NCBI GenBank assembly: GCA_964657445.1
Contig: CAZZVB010000036.1
Span: 1 to 25,866 of the forward strand
DNA length: 25,866 nt
Direction: 5' to 3'
Source: LMUY01 sp964657445
Lineage (GTDB): Bacteria; Pseudomonadota; Alphaproteobacteria; Acetobacterales; Acetobacteraceae
Shown: in pieces, positions 14,719-22,467 of the stretch
Layout: each line of letters opens with the position of its first letter
How positions within the stretch are numbered: position 1 is the first letter of the stretch
Position numbers and translations under genes: made by a program
The notes under the pieces: model-generated
Told to the model about the DNA's origin: nothing
The model's input: the letters and a program-made list of their open reading frames with translations, nothing else
The model's database searches: none

Positions 14719-15194
14719 TTACACGTATATAGCACTCGTTTGACTCTCGATGGCCCGGACCAGGCCGTCGTAGAAGAACGGTATGTTGTCGGCTTCGTCG
14801 CCGGTCAGGCGGCCCGCGACCTTGTCGTGCGCCAGCATCGCCGCGAAGAAATCAGGCAAGCCGACCACGAGCAAGGGAGCATCGCGCGTGACGTAGTGGT
14901 GGTAGACACCGCCGAACTCCCGCCGCGCAACCTCCAGCAGATAGGATGCCGCGGCGTCTTGGAAGTATGCAGCGTCGTCTTGCGGGGCGGCGGCCATCGC
15001 TGGTGCGGCTTCCGCGAGCATTGCGTCCAGATCACCGAGGCTTTCGCGGGAGAAGTCCAGCGTGACCGACGCGAACGGGCCGTAATGTGCGGCGAACTGG
15101 TTCGCTTTTCGCCGTATATCCGTCTCGACTGCGTCAGGGTCAGCATACTCATTGACCGGGTTAGACGCGGGACCGGGCGGCTCAACGGCTGCTA
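14719..15194 (-). CDS. Hypothetical protein, 5' end lost in assembly gap
   Basis: The C-terminal 157 or so residues are readable and end in TSAIYV before a TAA. The visible part is soluble and acidic, with FAAHYGPFASVTLDFSRESL, ASYLLEVARREFGGVYHHYV and APLLVVGLPDFFAAMLAHDKV. The start lies in or beyond the Ns. The frame that appears to cross the gap (to 15333) cannot be trusted because the gap length is arbitrary. I do not recognise the family. The pattern of a soluble alpha/beta protein with a YHHYV core is the only description I can give. Confidence 0.6.
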
Positions 15195-15294
15195 NNNNNN
15201 NNNNNNNNNNNNNNNNNNNNNNNNNNNNNNNNNNNNNNNNNNNNNNNNNNNNNNNNNNNNNNNNNNNNNNNNNNNNNNNNNNNNNNNNNNNNNN
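15195..15294. other. Assembly gap of exactly 100 Ns
   Basis: One hundred undetermined bases is the usual placeholder for a scaffold gap of unknown length. It truncates the gene at 14719-15194. The real distance to the right-hand sequence is unknown. Confidence 0.97.
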
Positions 15295-15445
15295 GGCGTC
15301 TTCCGGTGATGGAGCGTCGAGCCGCCTGACCACGCCATTGGTCCGTCTTGACTGCGGGCACCAACGGCCGGTTAAGCCAAGTCACTGACGCGAGCATATT
15401 GGGACTTCGTCGCCGTAAAAGTCGCGCCGCACACGATGGTGTAGC
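15295..15445. other. Unassigned sequence right of the gap
   Basis: These 151 bases between the gap and the uvrC stop are open in several frames but show no recognised product. They may hold the start of a gene whose body lies in the gap. Confidence 0.4.
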
Positions 15446-17320
15446 CTAAGACGCCGGTGAAGCCGTATGCATCGCCGAGCCCGGATGGAAATGCGCGTAC
15501 ACCCGCCGCGCCGTCTCGCGGTTGATGCCGGGCGCAGCTTCCAAATCATTCAACCCCGCCTGTTTGACGCCGCGCGCTGAACCGAAATGGTTGAGCAAGG
15601 CGCGTTTGCGGGCCGTGCCGACGCCTTCGATGTCGTCCAGTTCGCTCGTGACAAGCGTCTTGGAGCGCCCGGCGCGATGAGTTGTGATGGCAAAGCGGTG
15701 CGCCTCGTCGCGCACGCGTTGCAGGTAATAAAGCACCGGGTCACGCGGCGGCAGTTGAAACGGGTCCCGCCCGTCCACGTGAAACCACTCGCGCCCGGCG
15801 TCGCGGTCCGGCCCTTTGGCGATGCCCACCAGCTTCACGTCCTGCACGCCGAGGTCGGCCAGTATGCCGCGTGCGGCCGAAAGCTGCCCAGCGCCGCCGT
15901 CAATCAGCACCAGGTCGGGCCATTTGGCGGTGCCCTCCGCCTGCTCCCGCAGCGCGCGGCCGAAGCGGCGTTCCAGCACCTCACGCATCATCGCGAAATC
16001 GTCGCCGGGCATGATCGGGTTGCGGATGGCGAATTTACGGTACTCGTTTTTGGCCGGGCCTTCGGCGCCGAACACCACCATCACGCCATACGGATGCGAG
16101 CCCATGATGTGGCTGTTGTCGTAGCACTCAATTCGCTCTGGCGAGGCGCCCAGATCGAACAGTTGCGCCACACCTTCCAGCAGTTTTGCCTGACCGGCGC
16201 CTTCGGCCAGCTTACGCTCCAGCGCCTCGCGCGCGTTGGTGACCGCGTGTTCCACCACGGCGCGCTTCTCGCCGCGCTGCGGCGTGGTGATTTCCACCTT
16301 GCGGTGCGCCTTCAGGGCGAGCGCTTCCTCCAGTAGCTCGGTCTGCGGCAGCGGATGGCTGGTGAGCAACAGCGGCGGCGGCGTCTTATCGTCGTAGAAC
16401 TGGGCGACGAAGGCTTCCAGCACCTCGCCGGGCTCCTCATGCCGGGCGTGGGTCGGGTAGAACGCGCGGTTGCCGTTGTTGCGGCCGCCGCGGACGAAGA
16501 ACACCTGCACGCAGGTTTGCCCGGCGGTTTGCCAGGCGGCGATCACATCGGCATCCTCGAGGCTCGCCGGGTTGACCACGCCGGTGCCCTGCACGTGCGT
16601 CAGGGCGCGAATCCTGTCGCGCGCGGCGGCGGCACGCTCAAACTCCAAATTGGCGGAGGCGCTCTCCATCTCGGCCGCCAACTCCGCCTGCACGCCAGCG
16701 GCGCGGCCTTGTAGGAATGATTTCGCCTGTGCGACCAGCTTGGCGTAATCGTCTTTGCCGATCCGGCCCACACACGGCGCACTGCAGCGCTTGATCTGGT
16801 GCAGCAGGCAGGGCCGGGTGCGGTTGCGGAACACCGTGTCCGCACAAGACCGCAGCAGGAACACGCGCTGCATGGCCACGACCGTCTGATTTACGGCCCA
16901 GGCAGACGCGAACGGCCCCCAATAGCTGCGTCCCTTTGCTTGCGTGCCGCGGAACTTGGTGATCTGCGGATATTCGTGATCCTCCGTCAGCATCAGCCAG
17001 GGATAGGATTTGTCGTCTCGCAAGACGATGTTGAAGCGGGGTTTGAGCCGCTTGATGAGATTGGCCTCGAGCAGTAGCGCCTCGGCCTCGGTGTGGGTGG
17101 TGACGATCTCCATGCTGGCGGTGTTGGACACCATCAGCCGCAGCCGTTCGGGCAGCCGAGCAATTTGGGTGTAGCTGGAAACGCGCTTCTTCAGATGGCG
17201 CGCTTTGCCCACGTACAACGCGTCACCTTTGGCGTCGAGCATGCGATAGACGCCGGGACTGACCGGCATGGTTTGCAGCGCCTGTTCGATGATTGCGACC
17301 CCAACGACCGCGTCGCTCAA
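15446..17320 (-). CDS. uvrC: Excinuclease ABC subunit C (UvrC)
   Basis: The protein has 624 residues from a TTG at 17320, which follows TGGAGG by six bases; the upstream TTG at 17338 has no ribosome site. The N-terminal GIY-YIG nuclease (SPGVYRMLDAKGDALYVGKARHL) makes the 3' incision. The cysteine group in RSCADTVFRNRTRPCLLH and KRCSAPC matches the four cysteines proposed to bind an iron-sulfur cluster. A UvrB-binding region, the RNase H-like 5' nuclease (IECYDNSHIMG, LVLIDGGAGQL) and C-terminal helix-hairpin-helix repeats (DDIEGVGTARKRALL, LEAAPGINRETA) follow. It acts with UvrA and UvrB in nucleotide excision repair. Confidence 0.97.
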   Translation of the reverse strand: MSDAVVGVAIIEQALQTMPVSPGVYRMLDAKGDALYVGKARHLKKRVSSYTQIARLPERLRLMVSNTASMEIVTTHTEAEALLLEANLIKRLKPRFNIVLRDDKSYPWLMLTEDHEYPQITKFRGTQAKGRSYWGPFASAWAVNQTVVAMQRVFLLRSCADTVFRNRTRPCLLHQIKRCSAPCVGRIGKDDYAKLVAQAKSFLQGRAAGVQAELAAEMESASANLEFERAAAARDRIRALTHVQGTGVVNPASLEDADVIAAWQTAGQTCVQVFFVRGGRNNGNRAFYPTHARHEEPGEVLEAFVAQFYDDKTPPPLLLTSHPLPQTELLEEALALKAHRKVEITTPQRGEKRAVVEHAVTNAREALERKLAEGAGQAKLLEGVAQLFDLGASPERIECYDNSHIMGSHPYGVMVVFGAEGPAKNEYRKFAIRNPIMPGDDFAMMREVLERRFGRALREQAEGTAKWPDLVLIDGGAGQLSAARGILADLGVQDVKLVGIAKGPDRDAGREWFHVDGRDPFQLPPRDPVLYYLQRVRDEAHRFAITTHRAGRSKTLVTSELDDIEGVGTARKRALLNHFGSARGVKQAGLNDLEAAPGINRETARRVYAHFHPGSAMHTASPAS

Positions 17321-17548
17321 AGCATGCCTCCAAAGCAATCACGCCGCCGTGTAAACCATCCACCGATGGTGTGGATAAGTCTGTGGGAAGCTGGTCTCAG
17401 GGACCTACATGATGGCGGGTTTCTGCGGGATTTGCGGCCTTGCCCAACAAATGGGCAGCATCGCCACAGCGTTGTTTTCGCTCGATTAAGCCATTTCGCA
17501 CTGTCACAGAATGAGAACATGCCGCTAGTTGGCTGACTCTGTTGCGAG
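17321..17548. other. Intergenic region upstream of uvrC
   Basis: This 228-base segment should hold the uvrC promoter (minus strand). It contains a perfect DnaA-box-like 9-mer (17370-17378), a hairpin ATCCAC/GTGGAT (17358-17376), a hairpin TGCCCA/TGGGCA (17441-17457) and a hairpin TGACTC/GAGTCA (17534-17551) that overlaps the folB stop. No convincing -35/-10 pair was chosen. Confidence 0.5.
17370..17378 (-). promoter_or_regulatory. Single perfect DnaA-box-like sequence
   Basis: The minus strand reads TTATCCACA, the strict DnaA box consensus. About 0.2 are expected by chance in the window. It stands alone, so it is not evidence for a replication origin. Confidence 0.35.
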
Positions 17549-17551
17549 TCA
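17534..17551 (-). terminator. Weak hairpin at the end of folB
   Basis: Perfect 6-base arms TGACTC and GAGTCA with a 6-base loop include the folB stop codon. No T tract follows on the minus strand, so termination is doubtful. Confidence 0.3.
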
Positions 17552-17986
17552 ATCACCCCGCGTGGACAAGTTTGCACGGTCACGCTCGATCTCTACACCC
17601 ACCGACGCGACATCGTCGAAGACGTCAAGCTTCTCAACCCTCACTCGCACGAGTTGAACCCGGCGGTCCACGAGGCACACTTCGGCTATCCGCTCGGCCA
17701 GAGTTTCCACCAATTGGACGTGCCCGGCCGCAACAACGTCGCGCACAGAATGTATGATCGTCTCATAATTTAGCACCCGGCTGAGCTCATCGCGCCCAAC
17801 GGCCGGCCGGGAGAGCCCTGCCGCCGAATCGCCGTTCTGCTCGGTGACGCCAACGTCGAGGTTGATGCGTATCCGCTGCCGCGCCGCAAGTTCGTGAGGA
17901 TACACCCCGATTGAGGCGTTCTGCACCATGTCGCGGATCAGGATATGTCGCAGGGCCTTGCCGGTGACGCGTGGCGGATCGATCAT
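17549..17986 (-). CDS. folB: Dihydroneopterin aldolase
   Basis: The protein has 145 residues and starts at the ATG at 17986, which overlaps the stop of the upstream SDR gene in an ATGA; a longer open frame upstream of this is a shadow of that gene. The family start ILIRDMVQNASIGVYPHELAARQRI and the C-terminal VEKLDVFDDVASVGVEIER are typical. It converts dihydroneopterin to 6-hydroxymethyl-dihydropterin and glycolaldehyde in folate synthesis. The coupling to a pteridine-reductase-like SDR strengthens the assignment. The central part (QNGDSAAGLSRPAVGRDELSRVLNYETI) contains the usual substrate region. Confidence 0.92.
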   Translation of the reverse strand: MIDPPRVTGKALRHILIRDMVQNASIGVYPHELAARQRIRINLDVGVTEQNGDSAAGLSRPAVGRDELSRVLNYETIIHSVRDVVAAGHVQLVETLAERIAEVCLVDRRVQLVRVRVEKLDVFDDVASVGVEIERDRANLSTRGD

Positions 17987-18756
17987 TCCTCGGGTTCCCC
18001 GGTGTGGGCAGGGCTCCATTGCAGGTGCTGGCCGCCATCGAGCGCGATCATCTGGCCCGTCATCGAGGGCAGGGCAAGGATGGCGAGCACGGCACGTGCC
18101 ACTTCCTCCGGGCTGGTCCCCCGGCCGAGCGGGGTGGCCGCGCATTGCCGGGCAAACTGCTCCGGTGATTGCCGTGGGCTGGGCAACGCTGGGCCAGGAC
18201 CCACCGCATTGACCCGGATGCGCGGCGCCAACGCGAGTGCCAGCGATTGGGTCAGTGCCCAAAGCCCCGCCTTGGACACCGTGTAGGAGACGAAATGCGG
18301 CGTGAGCGACCAGACCCGCTGGTCCAGCATGTTCACAACGGCGCCCTCTGCCCCTTCCGGCAGGGCGCGGGCGAACGCCTGGGTGAGCACGAACGGCGCC
18401 CGTAGATTGGGCGCTAGGTGCGCATTCCAGCTCGCCAGGTCTGCGGTATCCCACTCGTCGCGCTCGAACAGACTGGCATTGTTGACCAGCACCCCGAGCG
18501 GTCCGACAGCGTCGATGGCACGCGCGACCAGCGTGCCGGTCTGCGCCTCGTCGGACAGATCGGCCTTGACGACGGCGGCCACGCCCCCGGCCGCACGGAT
18601 TTCAGCGGCGGCCGCCTCCCCAGCCTCGACACTATCGCGGCAATGGATCGCAACCGGCCGGCCGGTGCCGGCGAGCGCCATTGCGATAGCGCGGCCGAGG
18701 CGCAGGGCGCCGCCGGTCACCAGGGCGCCAGGTGCAAGCGATTGGGTCATGGCCAT
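17983..18756 (-). CDS. FolM/pteridine-reductase-like SDR oxidoreductase
   Basis: The protein is about 257 residues of the SDR fold. The cofactor loop is TGGALRLG, the TGx3RxG form that marks pteridine reductases (PTR1, FolM) rather than the classical TGx3GxG. NNAS, the catalytic tyrosine and lysine in SYTVSKAGL and the segment PFVLTQAFARAL follow. Two ATG codons (18756 and 18750) are close together without a strong ribosome site, so the exact start is uncertain by two residues. It is translationally coupled to folB by an ATGA overlap, so a role in reducing dihydropterin or dihydrofolate compounds is likely. The exact pterin substrate is unproven. Confidence 0.86.
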   Translation of the reverse strand: MAMTQSLAPGALVTGGALRLGRAIAMALAGTGRPVAIHCRDSVEAGEAAAAEIRAAGGVAAVVKADLSDEAQTGTLVARAIDAVGPLGVLVNNASLFERDEWDTADLASWNAHLAPNLRAPFVLTQAFARALPEGAEGAVVNMLDQRVWSLTPHFVSYTVSKAGLWALTQSLALALAPRIRVNAVGPGPALPSPRQSPEQFARQCAATPLGRGTSPEEVARAVLAILALPSMTGQMIALDGGQHLQWSPAHTGEPEE

Positions 18757-18863
18757 GCCCGGCCTGTAACGTGCCCGGCAGCTTCCGTAAACGGCACCCA
18801 GGCCGAAACGCAACTATGCGGCTTCGGACAGGTAATGAACCATTCAACGTGGAGGACCCGCCG

Positions 18864-19442
18864 GTGCGCCTTCCCCTTATCCCGCCCGCAGAGCTGACCG
18901 CCGAACAGCGTCCGCTTTACGACGATATGCTGACCGGCATCGAGCACGGCTACCGCGGCTTCACGGCGACGCGGTGGGACGGCGCGCTGATGGGCCCATG
19001 GAACCCGTGGCTCCACCAACCGAAAGTCGGCCGGGCAGTGTGGGAGCTGACGAAGGCGCTGAACGCCATCTCGACCCTGCCGGAGCCGTGCCGGCAGATC
19101 GCCATCCTCGTCACCGGTGCGCATTTCCGGGCCAATTACGAGATTTACGCCCACGTTGCGGTCGCGAAGAAGGACGGTTTAGCGGACGAAACGATCGCGA
19201 CCATCGTGGCGGGTGAGCGCCCGGCAGACCTGCCGCGTGAGCAGGCGATCGCCTATGACGCCGCTGCGGCGCTGGTTGGCGGCGGGCCGCTGCCTGACCT
19301 GAACTACCGGCTGGTGGCGGAGTGCTTTGGCGTGCAGGGCGCGGCCGAGTTGATCTATCTCGTCGGCCTCTACTGCATGGTGTCGGTGACGCTGAACGGC
19401 TTCGACGTTCCGGTGCCGGACACCGACCGCCCTCATGTATGA
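18864..19442 (+). CDS. Carboxymuconolactone decarboxylase family protein
   Basis: The protein has 192 residues from a GTG with GGAGG eight bases upstream (18851-18855); the frame is open from 18732 but the earlier part overlaps the divergent SDR gene. The alpha-helical CMD domain is seen in CRQIAILVTGAHFRANYEIYAHVAVAKKDGL and AELIYLVGLYCMVSVTLNGFDVP. The CxxC pair of AhpD peroxidases is absent, so it is not an AhpD-type peroxidase. A small-molecule decarboxylase or isomerase-like role is possible. It precedes an SDR by 48 bases and may share its transcript. Confidence 0.85.
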   Translation: MRLPLIPPAELTAEQRPLYDDMLTGIEHGYRGFTATRWDGALMGPWNPWLHQPKVGRAVWELTKALNAISTLPEPCRQIAILVTGAHFRANYEIYAHVAVAKKDGLADETIATIVAGERPADLPREQAIAYDAAAALVGGGPLPDLNYRLVAECFGVQGAAELIYLVGLYCMVSVTLNGFDVPVPDTDRPHV

Positions 19443-19490
19443 TGGTACATCCCGCACCATCTAGCATGGCAACAGCGTGAGGCGGTGCCG

Positions 19491-20417
19491 ATGTCGGCTT
19501 GGACAGTGTCTAACATTCCCGACCAGACCGGGCGCGTCATCGTCATCACCGGCGCGAGCAGCGGCATCGGGGCCGAAGCGGCGGTGGCGCTTGCTGCCAA
19601 AGGCGGCCAGGTGGTGCTGGCGGTGCGCGATCAGGGCCGCGGTGACGCAGTCAAAGCCCGTATTCTCAGGGCACAACCTGGCGCGAAGGTCAGCGTCTCG
19701 ATCATCGATATGGCAAGCCTGGCGAGCGTGCAGGCATTTGCCGAGCGGACGAGCGCGGAACTGCCGCAGATCGACGTGCTGCTGAACAATGCCGGGCTGG
19801 GCCTGCAGGCGGCCCGTGCCGTCACGGTGGACGGGTTCGAGCGGCAGTTCGGCACCAATCATCTCGGGCATTTCGCGCTGACCGGCCGGCTAATCCCGGC
19901 GCTGCTGCGGGCGCCCGCACCCAGGGTGGTCGCGATCGCAAGCATTGCTCACCGCCGTGGCCGAATCGATTTCGACGATCTGCAGAACACGCGCAACTAC
20001 AACGGCAGCAAAACCTATAGCCAGTCCAAGCTGGCTAACCTGATGTTCGCTTACGAATTGGACCGCCGGGCGCGCGAGGCGCACTCGCGCCTGGTCAGCG
20101 TCGCGGCTCACCCGGGTGTCGCTACAACGGGTTTCATCGCCGGGACCGAGATGGCAGCCTTCAAGGTTGCGATTGCTAATGCCGCGATCGGTGTTTTCGG
20201 GCAGGACGGCGCCCGCGGTGCGCTGCCCGGGCTATACGCCGCAACGATGCCCGACGTGAGGGGCGGACAGTATTGGGGACCCGACGGCATACTGGAAATC
20301 CGCGGCAATCCGGCCTTGGCCAAGCCGTCCCCGCATGCGCTGGATCGCGCGGTGTGGAAACGGCTCTGGACTGTGTCGGAGGAACTGACCGGAGTGGTGT
20401 ATCCACCACTCGGTTAG
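19491..20417 (+). CDS. SDR oxidoreductase (retinol dehydrogenase-like)
   Basis: The protein has 308 residues from the ATG at 19491; a GTG two codons earlier is an alternative. Classical SDR marks are TGASSGIG (cofactor), LLNNAGLG, the FGTNHLGHFALT segment and the catalytic Tyr and Lys in TYSQSKLAN. The DRRAREA and AAHPGVATTGF regions resemble retinol-dehydrogenase and protochlorophyllide-reductase-like members, a group with diverse substrates. It probably shares a transcript with the CMD-family gene. The substrate is unknown. Confidence 0.88.
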   Translation: MSAWTVSNIPDQTGRVIVITGASSGIGAEAAVALAAKGGQVVLAVRDQGRGDAVKARILRAQPGAKVSVSIIDMASLASVQAFAERTSAELPQIDVLLNNAGLGLQAARAVTVDGFERQFGTNHLGHFALTGRLIPALLRAPAPRVVAIASIAHRRGRIDFDDLQNTRNYNGSKTYSQSKLANLMFAYELDRRAREAHSRLVSVAAHPGVATTGFIAGTEMAAFKVAIANAAIGVFGQDGARGALPGLYAATMPDVRGGQYWGPDGILEIRGNPALAKPSPHALDRAVWKRLWTVSEELTGVVYPPLG

Positions 20418-20550
20418 TCACTGCATGGCCCTGAATGCGTCGCGAGGCTCGAGTGACGGGCGTAGGCGGTAGGCGGACGAAATTCCCGGCACCACCCGTT
20501 CGCGCTCACACCATCACGGCAACGCCGGCTGCGTTGTCGCCGGTAGCGCG
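20418..20550. other. Convergent intergenic region
   Basis: These 133 bases lie between the SDR stop and the lipid kinase stop. Apart from a trivial tandem GTAGGCG pair near 20464, nothing is seen in it. Confidence 0.4.
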
Positions 20551-21498
20551 CTATCCGACCACAACCTCGATTGGGGCCTGCGCGTCCCGGATGCTGATCG
20601 GGGTGGCGCCTGCCGGGTCTCCGTCCGCCTGGGCAAGCTCGCTACCGTTCCCAAGGATCTCCACGGCCCTGGCCGACCGGATGGTGAGGCCCGGCATCCG
20701 CGGCAGAAGGTTCAGCGGCAGCGCTGCACCGTACATCAATGCGGATGCGGTGCCGTAGCGTTCGAACAGCGCGACGCTGAAACCGGGCACGCAGGCGTTT
20801 GCCTCCGGCGCCAGCACGAACCGGCCGGCATAGAGCCGCCCCTTGCTGACGATGATGCTCGACGCTTCCACTTCCTCCCCGTCCAGCCGCAGCTTCAGGT
20901 GCGGATAGCGGTAGCGGCTCATTTCGCGCATCGTCTGCGCCACATAGGCGCCTTTGCCGAACAGCCGTTTCAGCATCGGGCTGACGGAGTTGACCACTTG
21001 CGCATCCAGCCCGACGCCGAGCATTTGCACGAACAAACGCTGCGTCGCCGGGGAACCGGCCGTGGGCGCCAATTGCGCCACGCCAGGCCACAGCATGCAG
21101 GTGCGGCCGAACGCCAGCGCCGCCGCGACAGAACGGGGCGAGAATGGCAGCCCTAGTTCATGCGCCAGCACGTTCGCCGTGCCGAGCGGGATCACGCCAA
21201 GCCGGGCCTCGCTGCCCGCCAGCCCGTTGGCGACTTCCGCGATGGTGCCGTCGCCCCCGGCCGCCACCACGAGACGAGCGCCGTCGGAGGCAGCCTCCCG
21301 CGCCAATTCGATCGCGTGCCCGGCGTGATGCGTCTCCGCAAGGTCGACTCGGACGCCGTTGGCCGACATGACGTCCAGCACCTGCCACAGCGCATGAGCG
21401 CGCCTGCGCCCCGCGGTTGGATTGAAAATGACGACCAGGGCGGATCGGCGGGGAGTTGGATTCGGCATCGCCTCCAAACTCTGCTGGTTTGGTTTCAT
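20551..21498 (-). CDS. Diacylglycerol kinase-like lipid kinase
   Basis: The protein has 315 residues of the DAGK catalytic (LCB5/YegS) family. The marks are VVIFNPTAGRRRAHALW, the nucleotide-binding GGDGTIAEVANGL and PLGTANVLAHELGLP. It should phosphorylate a lipid alcohol such as diacylglycerol at the inner membrane face. The ATG at 21498 has no good ribosome site. An internal ATG at 21468 has GGAGG only two bases away, so the true start is uncertain. It diverges from the LpxH-like gene over a 147-base region with a palindromic operator-like site. Confidence 0.88.
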   Translation of the reverse strand: MKPNQQSLEAMPNPTPRRSALVVIFNPTAGRRRAHALWQVLDVMSANGVRVDLAETHHAGHAIELAREAASDGARLVVAAGGDGTIAEVANGLAGSEARLGVIPLGTANVLAHELGLPFSPRSVAAALAFGRTCMLWPGVAQLAPTAGSPATQRLFVQMLGVGLDAQVVNSVSPMLKRLFGKGAYVAQTMREMSRYRYPHLKLRLDGEEVEASSIIVSKGRLYAGRFVLAPEANACVPGFSVALFERYGTASALMYGAALPLNLLPRMPGLTIRSARAVEILGNGSELAQADGDPAGATPISIRDAQAPIEVVVG

Positions 21499-21524
21499 AA
21501 AAATGACAACGCGAGGTCAGTAAG

Positions 21525-21562
21525 ATGACGTCATGTCAGCCTGCGCAAATTAATCACGTCAT
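21525..21562. promoter_or_regulatory. Two operator-like ATGACGTCAT sites in the divergent promoter region
   Basis: A perfect 10-base palindrome ATGACGTCAT (21525-21534) is followed by a 9/10 copy, ATCACGTCAT (21553-21562), 28 bases downstream. They lie between the lipid kinase and LpxH-like genes, where a shared transcription factor could act. The protein that binds is unknown. Confidence 0.45.
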
Positions 21563-21579
21563 CTAAACTTAACTCACCC

Positions 21580-21608
21580 GGCGCGAATGCCGCGCCTATG
21601 ACCAGGCG
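21580..21608 (+). repeat. Overlapping alternative hairpins in the leader of the LpxH-like gene
   Basis: GGCGCG (21580-21585) pairs with CGCGCC (21591-21596), and CGCCT (21593-21597) pairs with AGGCG (21604-21608). The two stems share bases, so they are mutually exclusive. They lie 38-66 bases before the ATG at 21646. The significance is uncertain. Confidence 0.3.
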
Positions 21609-21645
21609 TGAGAGACGATAGACTCCGGCAGCAGGTGTTATTTGG

Positions 21646-22467
21646 ATGAGTGCCATCACCATTTCTGGCAATCCGGACTATCGTTACCGAACCGTCTTTA
21701 TCTCCGACCTGCACTTGGGGACCCGGGATTGCCGCAGCGATTTCCTCGCCGATTTCCTTCGGCAGATGACGTGCGACAAGCTTTTCCTGGTCGGCGACGT
21801 CATCGACGGTTGGCGCCTGCGCAAGTCCTGGTATTGGGATGCCTCGCATGATGATGTCCTGCGGCTGATCCTCAAAAAGGCCCGGTCCGGAACCGAGGTT
21901 ACCTACATCCCCGGCAACCACGACGAGATGTTCCGCGCTTGGCTGCCGATGGGGCTGGAGGTTGCTGGCATCAAGCTTCGCAAGGACGCCGAGCACACGA
22001 CCGCTGATGGCCGCCGCCTACTCGTAATGCACGGCGATGAGTTCGACAGCGTGGTGCGGTATGCAAAGTTTCTCGCACTTCTGGGTGACAGCGCCTACAC
22101 TGCAGCACTTATCGTGAACCGCTATTTCAACGCCGTCCGCCGCAAGCTCGGCCACCCCTACTGGTCGCTCTCCGCCTGGCTGAAGCGCCGGGTCAAGGAG
22201 GCGGTTAAGGCGATTGACCGGTTCGAGACCGCTCTGGCCAGCGAGGCCCGGCGCCGCGGCTTTGACGGGGTCGTTTGCGGCCATATCCACCATGCCGAAA
22301 TGCGCGAGGTCGGCGGCGTGTTGTATCTGAATGACGGCGACTGGGTGGAAAGCTGCACCGCCCTGGTCGAGCATGAGGATGGCCGCCTGGAACTGATCGA
22401 CTGGGCCGCGCTGAACCGCCTGTCCTTTGCCGCACCCCGCCGCCCGGCGGTGCCGCAAACTGCCTGA
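21646..22467 (+). CDS. LpxH-like UDP-2,3-diacylglucosamine diphosphatase / metallophosphoesterase
   Basis: The protein has 273 residues of the calcineurin-like phosphoesterase fold. Metal ligands are visible: Asp21 and His23 (SDLHLG), Asp51 (VGDVIDGW), Asn91-His92 (GNHDE), His129 (VMHGDEFD) and GHIHHAE near the C-terminus. The family includes LpxH-type enzymes that hydrolyse UDP-diacylglucosamine in lipid A synthesis. However, alphaproteobacteria often carry LpxI for that step and use this type in other lipid pathways, so the substrate is left open. The following glycosyltransferase overlaps it, which suggests a joint role in making an envelope glycolipid. Confidence 0.85.
   Translation: MSAITISGNPDYRYRTVFISDLHLGTRDCRSDFLADFLRQMTCDKLFLVGDVIDGWRLRKSWYWDASHDDVLRLILKKARSGTEVTYIPGNHDEMFRAWLPMGLEVAGIKLRKDAEHTTADGRRLLVMHGDEFDSVVRYAKFLALLGDSAYTAALIVNRYFNAVRRKLGHPYWSLSAWLKRRVKEAVKAIDRFETALASEARRRGFDGVVCGHIHHAEMREVGGVLYLNDGDWVESCTALVEHEDGRLELIDWAALNRLSFAAPRRPAVPQTA

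Noticed and set aside
14719..15333. A continuous 204-residue protein reading through the Ns
   Set aside because: The gap length is arbitrary, so the frame on the right side has no known relation to the left side.
17370..17378. Replication origin at the DnaA box
   Set aside because: Only one box is seen, with no AT-rich unwinding region and no dnaA, dnaN, parA or hemE nearby.
18864..19442. AhpD-type alkylhydroperoxidase
   Set aside because: The CxxC active-site pair is missing from the helical domain.
20462..20476. Tandem repeat GTAGGCG
   Set aside because: Two copies of seven bases are within chance for GC-rich intergenic sequence.
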